Position numbers and translations under genes: made by a program. A DNA stretch of 64,000 bases, taken from Marichromatium purpuratum 984 (GTDB lineage: Bacteria > Pseudomonadota > Gammaproteobacteria > Chromatiales > Chromatiaceae). Position 1 is the first letter of the stretch, and every line of letters begins with the position of its first letter. The stretch is taken from assembly GCF_000224005.2 (NCBI RefSeq), contig NZ_CP007031.1, forward strand, positions 1,103,501-1,167,500. The letters are read 5' to 3'. The notes under the pieces are model-generated. The model did no database searches. It saw only the letters and a list, made by a program, of their open reading frames with translations, and was not told the origin of the DNA. This document shows positions 47,230 to 56,476 of this stretch, piece after piece.

Positions 47230-48143
47230 GGGTCGGTGATCTCAGCGGCGGCGAGCTTGCTCGCCAAGTGCGTTCTCGCCCCGGACTCGACGTGCGCATC
47301 GGCCCCTTCCTGGTGAACCTGCGGCTCGGTCTGCGCGAGCCGTTGCCGCTGCTGCAACGAATGTGGCACGACTACCCCCTGGAGCCGTCGGCCGGGATAC
47401 GCGACTTCCACGTCAGCCTCGATCACAACGGCTGGTTGCGGCGCTGGTGGCGCCCGCAGGCGCGTTTTGCCGTCGATGGCCGCTCTCCCTTCCAGCCGCT
47501 CGCGGCCGCCCACCATTTCCCGATGCTCGAGTGGGGCCTGAACTGGTGCGTGGCCCGCCGCGCTCACCATCTGCTGATGCTCCATGCCGCAGTGCTCGAG
47601 CGCGCTGGGCATGCGCTGATCCTGCCCGGAGCGCCGGGTGCGGGGAAGTCGACGCTGTGCACCGCGCTCGCCCATCGTGGCTGGCGGCTGCTCTCTGACG
47701 AGTTCGCGCTGGTGTGTCCGCAATACGGGCGCCTGTTGCCGCTGCCGCGTCCGATCCCGCTGAAGAACGCTTCGATCGGGGTGATCCGCGATTTCGCGCC
47801 GGAGGCCGAGATCGGGCCTGCGTTCATCGGCACGCGCAAGGGTACCGTGGCGCATGTGCGCCCCCCCAGCGTGGCGGTTGCGCGCATGGACGAGCCGGCG
47901 GTTCCCGGTTGGCTGGTGTTCCCGCGCTGGCGGGCCGGGGCCGAGACCCGGCTCGAGCCGTTGAGCAGGAGCGATGCCTTTCTGTTGGTGGCGAGCAATG
48001 CCTTCAACTACGAACTCCTTGGCGAGACCGGTTTCATCACCGCGGCGCGTCTGGTCGAGCACTGCGGTTGCCACACCCTGAGTTACTCCAATCTCGACGA
48101 GGCGATCGCCCGGCTCGGTGCGCTGGCGGAGGGTGCGGCATGA
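47226..48143 (+). CDS. HprK-related kinase A
   Basis: A 305-residue protein with the P-loop kinase core of HPr kinase/phosphorylase: LMLHAAVLERAGHALILPG then GAPGAGKSTL (Walker A, near residues 139-148), WRLLSDEFAL (Asp/Glu metal site near 160) and IPLKNASIG. It lacks the N-terminal HPr-kinase domain and there is no HPr gene, so the substrate is not the sugar phosphotransferase protein. Homologous kinases in lasso-peptide clusters phosphorylate a peptide serine. GTGA and ATGA overlaps with both neighbours show tight coupling. Its target here is probably the Tat protein or a carbohydrate; both are inference. Confidence 0.88.
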   Translation: MRVGDLSGGELARQVRSRPGLDVRIGPFLVNLRLGLREPLPLLQRMWHDYPLEPSAGIRDFHVSLDHNGWLRRWWRPQARFAVDGRSPFQPLAAAHHFPMLEWGLNWCVARRAHHLLMLHAAVLERAGHALILPGAPGAGKSTLCTALAHRGWRLLSDEFALVCPQYGRLLPLPRPIPLKNASIGVIRDFAPEAEIGPAFIGTRKGTVAHVRPPSVAVARMDEPAVPGWLVFPRWRAGAETRLEPLSRSDAFLLVASNAFNYELLGETGFITAARLVEHCGCHTLSYSNLDEAIARLGALAEGAA

Positions 48144-49279
48144 GTCGGCGCATGGCCGAATCACGCCGTGCCGCGACATTGCTGGTGGCGGCGCTGAGGG
48201 CACCGGAGCGGTTGCCGACGCTGGCCGACGAGGACTGGGACCTGTTGCTGCGCATCGCCCGACACGCACGCCTGCTCGGTCGGCTCGATGCCGATCTCGG
48301 CACGCTTGGTCTCCATGCGCGCGTGCCCGAGCGGATCTGTCATCATCTGGAGTCGGCGCGTCAGCAGGTTGCCTATCGGCAGCGACTGTTGACCTGGGAG
48401 GTCGACCGTGTGCTGCGCGCGCTCGAGGGCCTCGATGTCCAGGTCGTGGCGCTCAAGGGCGTGGCCTATGTCCTCGCCGGGGTGCCGGCGGCGCGAGGTC
48501 GACCGTTTGCCGATGTCGATCTGTTGATCCCGATGGCGGCGCTCGAGCCGGTCGAGCAGCGCTTGCGCGCACGCGGCTGGCTGTCGCTCGGTCACTCGGC
48601 GTATGACGAGCACTACTATCGCGACTGGATGCACGAGATCCCGCCGTTGCGCCATGCCGAGCGTGACAACGAGATCGATATCCACCATCGGCTGCTGCCC
48701 CGGACCAGCCGCTTCCATTTCGATCCGGCGCCACTGTTCATCGCCAGTCGGGCTCTCGAGGGGCACGGGGCGCTGCGGGTGCTGGACGCGCCCGACATGG
48801 TGTTGCACGCGGTGGTACACCTGTTTCTGGAGGGGGATGCGCACGAGGGCCTGAGGCTGCGCGATCTGGTCGATGTCTGGGACCTGATCCGTCACTTCGA
48901 GGCTCACGCGGGGTTCTGGGACGCGTTGCTCGATCGCGCTGAGCTGCACGGGCTGCGGCGTCCGCTGTTCCATGCGCTACGTCAGGCACAAGTGCTGTTC
49001 GCGCTCGAGCCGCCGGCGCGGTGTCGCGCCAGGCTCGCCGGATGGGGGCCGGTGGCGCCGGTGCGATGGCTCATGGATCGTCTGGTGTCGCTGGCGCTCT
49101 TTCCCGATCATGCCGGGCGAGCACCGCTCCGGGTGAGGTTGGCGCGACTGGCGCTCTATGCCCGCGCGCACTGGCTGCGGATGCCTTCCGGGTTGCTGCT
49201 GCGCCATCTCGGCTACAAGGGCTGGCTGCGTCTGCGCGGGTGGTTGCTGGCAGGTCGCGGGGAGGCGGCGCGCCGCTGA
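48140..49279 (+). CDS. Nucleotidyltransferase family protein (NTP_transf_5 type)
   Basis: A 379-residue protein of the polymerase-beta-like nucleotidyltransferase superfamily as found beside HprK-related kinases. The core is VVALKGVAYVLAG (near residue 106) followed by GRPFADVDLLIPMAALEPVE with the catalytic aspartates of the D-x-D motif. The remainder is helical (DEHYYRDWMHEIPPL, DIHHRLLPRTSRF, VLHAVVHLFLEG). In lasso-peptide loci the homologue acts after the kinase on the phosphorylated peptide. It ends the four-gene unit; a 405-base AT-rich gap follows. Confidence 0.85.
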   Translation: MSRRMAESRRAATLLVAALRAPERLPTLADEDWDLLLRIARHARLLGRLDADLGTLGLHARVPERICHHLESARQQVAYRQRLLTWEVDRVLRALEGLDVQVVALKGVAYVLAGVPAARGRPFADVDLLIPMAALEPVEQRLRARGWLSLGHSAYDEHYYRDWMHEIPPLRHAERDNEIDIHHRLLPRTSRFHFDPAPLFIASRALEGHGALRVLDAPDMVLHAVVHLFLEGDAHEGLRLRDLVDVWDLIRHFEAHAGFWDALLDRAELHGLRRPLFHALRQAQVLFALEPPARCRARLAGWGPVAPVRWLMDRLVSLALFPDHAGRAPLRVRLARLALYARAHWLRMPSGLLLRHLGYKGWLRLRGWLLAGRGEAARR

Positions 49280-49684
49280 TTGGGGCGTCTGTGGGATTGG
49301 TGTAGCATACACGGATCGATTGTTCTGACCTTGCAGAATCATGCTGGATCGCTCCCTTTGTCAATCGAGAGGGATCGATTCTTCTGGCATGGTTGATCTA
49401 TTGAAATGCTTTTTATGTAAGATTTTTTTGAGCTTTTTCGTGGGGTGTCTGACGCTTTGTTAGTCACCTGGTTCAGCGCTGGCCCGTTGTGGTTGGTGTC
49501 CACGTTTAGATCTTGATGACACGCGCCCGCGCATCGCCGGTCGCGAGTGCCGGTTGCCGGTACGAGTCGCGATGGACGTGCCGGTATGGCCGCTTGCGAT
49601 CGTAGAGTGTCCGGACATGTCTTTTCGCCCGCTGCGGGACCCTTTGTTTGTCGCGCCGCGCGATGCCAGCCAGGAATCCAGCCC
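49280..49684. other. AT-rich regulatory region before the initiating sugar transferase
   Basis: No gene seen. The stretch 49385-49440 is exceptionally AT-rich for this genome, with T-runs, and could hold the promoter or end the upstream unit. A 15-base direct repeat lies at its left side (separate entry). Confidence 0.55.
49313..49386. repeat. Direct repeat GGATCGATTsTTCTG
   Basis: Copy 1 at 49313-49327 and copy 2 at 49372-49386 agree at 14 of 15 bases (s = G in the first, C in the second), 59 bases apart. Copy 2 also forms an inverted pair AATCGA/TCGATT with the bases just before it. Possible operator pair for the sugar transferase gene. Confidence 0.6.
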
Positions 49685-51073
49685 ATGCGTTCGGTTCGTA
49701 TCTTTCGTCACTACATGCGTCTCCCCCTGCTGATCCTGGCCGGGGTTGAGGGGCTGATGTTCGTCGCCTGTTTCCATGCCAGCTTCCATCTGCGTTGGTG
49801 GTCGATCGGCGCCGAGGTACCGGCCTCGAGTTCCGAGGTGGTGGTCTACTCGGTGGTGTTGGCGGTCATCTTCGTGCTTTCGATGGGCGCCATGGGTCTC
49901 TACGAGGCCAGCCTCCGCGAGGGCTGGTGGGGCTCGTTGCTGCGCATCGTGCTGGCGTTGCTGCTCGGTGCCGTGGCGCTGGCGGCGATTTCCTTCAGCT
50001 TTCCGCACATCGAGCTGTGGCGCAGCATCCTGGCGCTGACCGTGGTGCTCTCGATCATCGCCGTGACCGCTCTGCGATTGCTCTCTTATGTCATCAAGCC
50101 GGGTATCTTCAAGCGACGGGTGCTGGTGCTCGGTGGCGGACCGCTGGCCGAGGCGGTGATGGTTGCCAATCCGCGCGGGCTCGATATCGTCGGGCTGGTG
50201 CCCCTGCAGACCGACGAACACGAACGCGACCTGCCGGAACGGATTCCCTATGACCGTCCGTTGTTGCGCATCGTCACCGAGACTCAGGCCGATGAGCTGG
50301 TGGTGGCGGTCAAGGACCGGCGTGGCAAGCTGCCGATCGAGGAGCTGCTCGACTGTCGCATGGCGGGGATCCAGGTGCTCGAACCGCAGGGCTTCTTCGA
50401 GCGCGAGATGGGGGTGGTCAAGCTCGATCTGCTGACGCCGAGCTGGCTGATGCTCTCGGATGGCTTCCAGCACGGGGCGATGACGATGCTGCTCAAGCGG
50501 TTGTTCGACGTGCTGGTCTCGGTGGTCTTCCTGGTGCTGCTGTGGCCGGTGATGCTGATCACCGCGCTGGCGATTGCCGTCGAGAGCCGTTTCCGCCACC
50601 CGGTGTTCTATCGTCAGACCCGGATCGGCGAGAACGGCATGCCCTTCGACGTGGTCAAGTTCCGCAGCATGCGAGTCGACGCCGAGGCCGACGGCCGAGC
50701 GCGCTGGGCAACCAAGAACGATTCGCGCATCACCCGTGTCGGGCGCTTCATCCGCAAGACCCGGATCGACGAGTTGCCGCAGATCTTCAATGTCCTCAAG
50801 GGCGAGATGAGCTTCGTCGGGCCGCGTCCCGAGCGCCCCGAGTTCGTCGCCACCCTGGCGAGCAAGTACGACTATTACGCCGCGCGTCATCGCGTCAAGC
50901 CGGGGCTGACCGGCTGGGCTCAGCTCTGCTACCCCTACGGCAGCTCCGAGGAGGATGCGCTGCGCAAGCTCGAGTACGACCTCTATTACGTCAAGAACTA
51001 CAGTATCTTTCTCGACCTGTTGATCCTGATCGAGACGGTCGAAGTGGTGGTGTTCGGCAAGGGGGCCGTCTAG
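49685..51073 (+). CDS. XrtA/PEP-CTERM system initiating sugar transferase (polyprenyl glycosylphosphotransferase)
   Basis: A 462-residue membrane enzyme that starts the repeat unit by moving a sugar-1-phosphate to undecaprenyl phosphate. Four N-terminal membrane segments (to about residue 130) are followed by a CoA-binding-like domain (VLVLGGGPLAEAVM). A fifth segment (LLKRLFDVLVSVVFLVLLWP) leads into the WbaP/PglC-type catalytic domain with VFYRQTRIGENGMPFDVVKF and RIDELPQIFNVLKGEMSFVG. The N-terminal arrangement and the SWLMLSDGFQ stretch fit the exosortase-associated family TIGR03013. AGGAA stands upstream of the ATG. Stand-alone transcription unit. Confidence 0.92.
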   Translation: MRSVRIFRHYMRLPLLILAGVEGLMFVACFHASFHLRWWSIGAEVPASSSEVVVYSVVLAVIFVLSMGAMGLYEASLREGWWGSLLRIVLALLLGAVALAAISFSFPHIELWRSILALTVVLSIIAVTALRLLSYVIKPGIFKRRVLVLGGGPLAEAVMVANPRGLDIVGLVPLQTDEHERDLPERIPYDRPLLRIVTETQADELVVAVKDRRGKLPIEELLDCRMAGIQVLEPQGFFEREMGVVKLDLLTPSWLMLSDGFQHGAMTMLLKRLFDVLVSVVFLVLLWPVMLITALAIAVESRFRHPVFYRQTRIGENGMPFDVVKFRSMRVDAEADGRARWATKNDSRITRVGRFIRKTRIDELPQIFNVLKGEMSFVGPRPERPEFVATLASKYDYYAARHRVKPGLTGWAQLCYPYGSSEEDALRKLEYDLYYVKNYSIFLDLLILIETVEVVVFGKGAV

Positions 51074-51109
51074 CAGCGAGCCGCCGCGGGCACCGCCCCA
51101 GGGCCGCCG

Positions 51110-52040
51110 TCAGTCGTCGTTGTCCTCTTCCTCGCAGTCGGCGAGCGCGGCCAGGGCATGTTCGCAGGCGTGCTCGCCGAGCCCGAGGCGTTCGAGCAGG
51201 CCGGTCCGGGTATCGGGCTCGCTGGGACGGGCGCCGAGTCCGTCGCCGCGTCCTTCCAGCAATTGATCGGCCAGGCAGGTGAGCAGCACCAGCGATTGGT
51301 GCTCGCCGCTGTAGGCAGGGTTGTGGTGCTGGCGCTGCACCGTCTGTAGTGCCTCGGGCATCTCCCAGGCCTCGAACAGCCAGCCGCCGAGCTGGGTGTG
51401 TTCGACACCGATGGCGAAGCGCTCGAGGGTCGGCAGCGCCAGCCCGGGGTTGGATTGGATGAAGCGTCCGAGCAGCTGGAAGTGCTCGGGGAGCAGGTGT
51501 CCGAGCAGCAGATAACCGATGTTCTGGGTGACCCCGGCGAGTTCGATCAGGCCGCTGGCCGGGCGCATCTCGGCGGGTTGCTCGCGCGCGAGCGCCTGCA
51601 TCAGGGTGGCGCACTGCATGCCGTGGCGCCAGATGCGGTCGCGACCGAGGGGCCCGGTGTTGGGGGTTTTGAGCGGGCTGAGTGCGGCCAACCCGAGCGC
51701 GAGGCTGAACGAGAGGTTGAAGCCGAGCGCGCGCACGATGGCGTCACGCACGGTGCTGACCGGGTTGCGCGGGGCATAGTAGGGGGAGTTGGCCCAGCGC
51801 AGCAGTTGCGCCGAGAGCATCGGGTCGAGCCCCACCGCCTCGGCCAACATCAATGCATTGGCGTCGGGGTCGGCGCGCAACTCGAGCAGCCGGCGGGTGA
51901 TCTCGGGCAGGGGCGGGAGCGCCTCGCTCGAACGAATGCGGTCGCGGATGTCGCCCGGCGCAGCCAGGGTCTGCCCGGCGCCGCTGGCCGACTCCAGGTT
52001 CCAGCGCAGGGTCTGGACCTCGTCGGCGGGCCTGGAACGC

Positions 52041-52066
<26 letters not shown>
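51110..52066 (-). CDS. HDOD domain protein
   Basis: A 318-residue signalling protein with an HDOD domain (about residues 40-240), a relative of HD phosphohydrolases without the catalytic HD. Characteristic stretches are [53 protein letters not shown] and [20 protein letters not shown]. The last 30 residues are acidic. No receiver or EAL domain is attached. Its first 26 bases overlap the end of the sigma-54 activator gene, so both are one unit; HDOD proteins often modulate kinases and second-messenger pathways in polysaccharide and motility control. Exact role unknown. Confidence 0.87.
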
Positions 52067-53393
<1,327 letters not shown>

Positions 53394-53795
53394 GGGGAGC
53401 TTAGGCTGTGTCCTGACGTCCTCCACTCCTGGCGTCGTCGGGGGTCCGTCGTACGCGTGATCGTGGGAGTGGCCATTGTGGTATTGAGCCGCCCCGGGAC
53501 GCACGGGCGTCCGGGCCGACCGGTGTCCTTCGAGCATGGGGTGGGCGTCTTGAATGACGCGGCCCCGGCGCGCGGCTGCTCGGGTGTCGTGGTTCGCCAG
53601 CGTGGGCGCAGACCGAGGCCGTGTCGCGGTGCTCGCGCGGGTCTCTTGAAGATGGCCCATGCCATCGCATCGACCCGCTGTTGCGGATGCTGTGGCCTGG
53701 GCCGCTCGAGGTCAAGCGCATGGTCATGGCGGTTATGGGCAGAGGGTGTCGCTCGCTGTCTGCCAGATCTGGCAGTTGCCGGATCCGTATCGGGA
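53394..53795. other. Gap between protease and activator genes
   Basis: About 400 GC-rich bases between the protease stop and the activator start, both on the minus strand. No credible gene. It holds a 16-base perfect palindrome (separate entry) and must contain the promoter of the activator/HDOD unit, but I see no convincing -35/-10 pair. Confidence 0.5.
53760..53775. promoter_or_regulatory. Perfect 16-base palindrome
   Basis: CTGCCAGATCTGGCAG is self-complementary and lies 20 bases beyond the protease stop codon. It could be a dimeric regulator site for the activator promoter or part of the protease transcript end. No T-run on the minus strand follows it. Confidence 0.45.
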
Positions 53796-54689
53796 TCATC
53801 GCCAGCATTCGACTCGGGCGATGAAGGCGTGGGTGTACTCGAGCATGTCGTCGGGCGGTGTCGGTGGCGCCGTCTCCTCGATGCCGATGCCGTGTCGCTC
53901 GAGAAACGGCAGGGTGACGGTGTTGGGGATGGAGACCCCGATGTTGCGCACCACGCGTCCGGTGTGTTCATAGACCGCCGGGGTATCGACTGCGGCGAAG
54001 ACCACGCCGACCACGCGCCCGTCGTCGTCGAGGACCGGGCCGCCGCTGTTGCCGGGACGGATGTCGGCGTTGAGGGTGAGGGTGCGCGGTGGAGTGGTGA
54101 TCAGCCGCGTGGGGGCGATGGTGCCGGTGGTCAGCAGCGGGCGCAGTGGCGGCAGTCCCTGGTTGGGATAGCCGACGATTGCCACTGTCTCTGGCAGTGG
54201 GGCGTCGATCGGCATGAAGGGGGCGGCGCGTTCCGGGCGGTAGTCGGTGGCGAGCAGCGCCAGGTCGGCGCGGCTGTCGACTGCGATGGGGCGGGCCGGC
54301 GCCATTTCGCCGCGATCGCGTGAGACGGTGACGGTGGTGCAGTTGTTGACCACGTGGGCGTTGGTCAGCAGGTGCCCGGCGGCATCGACGAAAAAGCCGG
54401 CGCCGATACGCTCGAGACGCCTGCCGAGTACCCGTGGGCTGCTGTTGACCTCGAGCGAGTCGCGTACATAGCTGCGCCGCCGCTCACGGATGGCCGCGGC
54501 CTCGGCATCGCTCACCGCACGGCCTTGACAGTCTTCCGGGCGGGTACGGACCACCATCTCGCGCTGTGTGTCGTAGCAATTGACCAGGGTGGCGCCCACG
54601 ACGGTGCGGGTGGGCAGGATGCCAGCCAGCAGCAGGAGCGCGACGGGCAGGAGGATGAGCGCCGGTCGCGCGCAGGGGAGGGCGTGCAT
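53796..54689 (-). CDS. Secreted trypsin-like serine protease (S1C/DegP-like catalytic domain)
   Basis: A 297-residue exported protease. A signal peptide occupies residues 1-33 (ALILLPVALLLLAGILP, likely cut after VVGA). The catalytic triad is visible: LTNAHVV (His), SRADLALL (Asp) and RPGNSGGPVLDD (Ser). There is no PDZ domain, so it is a short one-domain enzyme rather than full DegP. A 60-residue N-terminal extension with two cysteines (VNCYDT, PEDCQG) precedes the catalytic core. It is divergent from the acyltransferase gene. Processing of cell-envelope or extracellular proteins of the exosortase system is possible but unproven. Confidence 0.88.
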   Translation of the reverse strand: MHALPCARPALILLPVALLLLAGILPTRTVVGATLVNCYDTQREMVVRTRPEDCQGRAVSDAEAAAIRERRRSYVRDSLEVNSSPRVLGRRLERIGAGFFVDAAGHLLTNAHVVNNCTTVTVSRDRGEMAPARPIAVDSRADLALLATDYRPERAAPFMPIDAPLPETVAIVGYPNQGLPPLRPLLTTGTIAPTRLITTPPRTLTLNADIRPGNSGGPVLDDDGRVVGVVFAAVDTPAVYEHTGRVVRNIGVSIPNTVTLPFLERHGIGIEETAPPTPPDDMLEYTHAFIARVECWR

Positions 54690-54797
54690 GCTTGGAGTTC
54701 CTGTTCGGTCCCATATGGTGGGGAGGAGAGGTTGGTGTCAGCGCCGCCGCCAGGCGTCGCGGTCTTCGTTGCGTGTTCCTCGGAGTGATCTGGGTCC

Positions 54798-54823
54798 TAC
54801 AATCGGTCATGATAAGCATGACC
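54798..54823 (+). promoter_or_regulatory. Possible -10 box and overlapping operator of the acyltransferase gene
   Basis: TACAAT (54798-54803) resembles a -10 box. Just downstream, GGTCATG (54805-54811) and CATGACC (54817-54823) form a perfect inverted repeat around ATAAG, placed where transcription would start. The -35 is poor. It lies about 108 bases before the acyltransferase ATG, in the divergent gap with the protease gene. Confidence 0.4.
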
Positions 54824-54930
54824 CCGTCATCGTCGAGACGTGGCTCGCTGGCACCATGTGGCAGCCTGGGCGATTGCGGGGGTCGACGACTAAGGACGCA
54901 AACCCGTTTCTGCCAGGGAGACCCCTTTCC

Positions 54931-55668
54931 ATGCCGAAGGTCGATCTCGTTACCCCGTACAAGGAATACTTCAAGATCATCGCGGCGACAACGGACGAGT
55001 TGCGCGACCGGGTGTTCGCGCTGCGCTACGAGGTGTACTGCAAGGAACTCGGCTGGGAAGAGGCCGCAGCCTTTCCGGACCAGCGTGAAACCGACACCTT
55101 CGATGATGATGCCGTGCACTGTCTGCTGTTCCATCGTCGCTCGGGCCGTGATGCCGGCACCGTTCGCCTGGTTCGCTCCCGCCCCGAGGATCCCGAGCCC
55201 AGACTGCCGCTGATCGAGCACTATGATCGCAGCCTGTTCCGCGCCGAGCACAATCCGCTGACCATGCCCAAGGGCTGCTTCGGTGAGATCTCCAGGCTGG
55301 CCCTGCATGAGCAGTTCAGACGTCGCCCGGGGGAGCAGTCGACGCCCGAGGGGCACGGTACCGAGCTGTTCCAGTGGACCCAGGACGACCGTCGTCGATT
55401 TCCCCACATGGCGCTGGGGCTGTATCTGGCTGCGGCGACCATCGGTCTGTCCGAGGGCATGGAGGGTGTCTACGCGATGATGGAGCCACGGCTGGCGCGT
55501 CATCTGCACTTCGGCGGCATCTATTTCGAGCAGGTCGGCGAGGCGATCGAGTTTCGCGGCGCGCGCGCTCCCTTCTACATCTCGCGCGAGATGCTGTTCG
55601 AGCATCTCACGCCGCCGCTGCGGGCGCTGCTCGATGCCATCGCCGAGGATCTCGATGTGGCGCTGTGA
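54931..55668 (+). CDS. PEP-CTERM/exosortase system-associated acyltransferase
   Basis: A 245-residue GNAT-fold protein of the exosortase-associated acyltransferase family, distantly like LuxI-type autoinducer synthases and FeeM N-acyl amino acid synthases. The LuxI-like stretch FALRYEVYCKELGWEEA (residues 30-46), AGTVRLVRSRP (near 71) and CFGEISRLAL (near 111) are the acyl-carrier/acyl-CoA binding core. The product in exosortase organisms is not known. The ATG at 54931 follows AGGGAG. A second GNAT gene lies on the opposite strand 14 bases after the stop. Confidence 0.88.
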   Translation: MPKVDLVTPYKEYFKIIAATTDELRDRVFALRYEVYCKELGWEEAAAFPDQRETDTFDDDAVHCLLFHRRSGRDAGTVRLVRSRPEDPEPRLPLIEHYDRSLFRAEHNPLTMPKGCFGEISRLALHEQFRRRPGEQSTPEGHGTELFQWTQDDRRRFPHMALGLYLAAATIGLSEGMEGVYAMMEPRLARHLHFGGIYFEQVGEAIEFRGARAPFYISREMLFEHLTPPLRALLDAIAEDLDVAL

Positions 55669-55682
55669 GGTGCGCTGCATGT

Positions 55683-56321
55683 TCACAGCGCCTTGCGGCC
55701 AGCGCGGCCGAACGCAGGGGTGTAGTCGAGCTGCGGGATATAGCGACCCTGTGCGAAGGCGTGTCGGCCGCAGTCCTCCACCCGCCCGATCATCGGTACT
55801 ACATGATCGCCGATCTCGGGGATCCACAGCGGTTCGTGGATCGGCCTGAAACCGATGCGTCGATACAGTGGCGTGAGCCTCGGGGTCGAGTTGAGGATGA
55901 CATGGGTCGCGCCCCAATGCTGGAAGCAGTGGGTCGCGGCCCGGAACAGGGCGCGCAGGATGTTGTAACGCCGGCGCCAGGGGCCGCGGATCACCAGCAT
56001 GCTGCCCGATGCGGCAAGATAGCGGCCGCCCGGTTGCTGGTCACGCAGCGCGGCGATGGCGCCGCGGAAGTCGAAGTGGGTCTCGGGGGGCAGGCCGTGG
56101 CCGGTCTCGAGGTTGACGCGGATGGCCGCCACCGGTTGCTCGCGGTCATAGGCGAGGATGTGCCGTACCCCACCGAGCCGATCGAAGCGATCGGTGAGTT
56201 TCGCCGTGGGCAATGGGACTCCGCCGTAGCGCCCTTCCTCGACGATGTACACTTGGTGTCTGAGCCAGAAGGCGTCCTCGATTTGATCTGGCGTCCTAGC
56301 GGTCAGTATCTTAATCGTCAT
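55683..56321 (-). CDS. GNAT-fold acyltransferase (N-acyl amino acid synthase-like)
   Basis: A 212-residue protein with the same general fold as its convergent neighbour: FWLRHQVYIVEEGRYGG (residues 18-34) is the LuxI/FeeM-type entrance motif, followed by PVAAIRVNLETG near 65 and YLAASGSMLVIRGPWRR near 100. The C-terminal LYRRIGFRPIHEPLWIPEIG resembles the acetyltransferase A-motif end. It is probably an acyl-CoA- or acyl-ACP-dependent N- or O-acyltransferase. No ribosome binding site is evident at the ATG. It is divergent from the flavin oxidase gene. Confidence 0.75.
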   Translation of the reverse strand: MTIKILTARTPDQIEDAFWLRHQVYIVEEGRYGGVPLPTAKLTDRFDRLGGVRHILAYDREQPVAAIRVNLETGHGLPPETHFDFRGAIAALRDQQPGGRYLAASGSMLVIRGPWRRRYNILRALFRAATHCFQHWGATHVILNSTPRLTPLYRRIGFRPIHEPLWIPEIGDHVVPMIGRVEDCGRHAFAQGRYIPQLDYTPAFGRAGRKAL

Positions 56322-56476
56322 CGTCGATGATCAGGCTGTGCTTTTTGAGCTGGTCGCGTCCGCTGCGGTCCATGGTTGAGCCATGCTAACGGATTCGTGG
56401 ACTGGGTCACATTCTTTTCACACGAGCGGTTGCATCGGTGGGAGGGTTACGCGCAATGGAGGCACGGAGGATGTGC

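Noticed and set aside
46562-49279. Calling the module a lasso-peptide cluster
   Set aside because: There is no lasso protease (B2) and no adjacent cyclase; the candidate precursor has a Tat signal and four cysteines instead of a lasso precursor layout. Only the PqqD/kinase/nucleotidyltransferase subset is shared.
54849-54863. TGGCAC near the acyltransferase gene considered as a sigma-54 promoter
   Set aside because: The GC of the -12 element is one base too close to the GG of the -24 element; this spacing is not tolerated.
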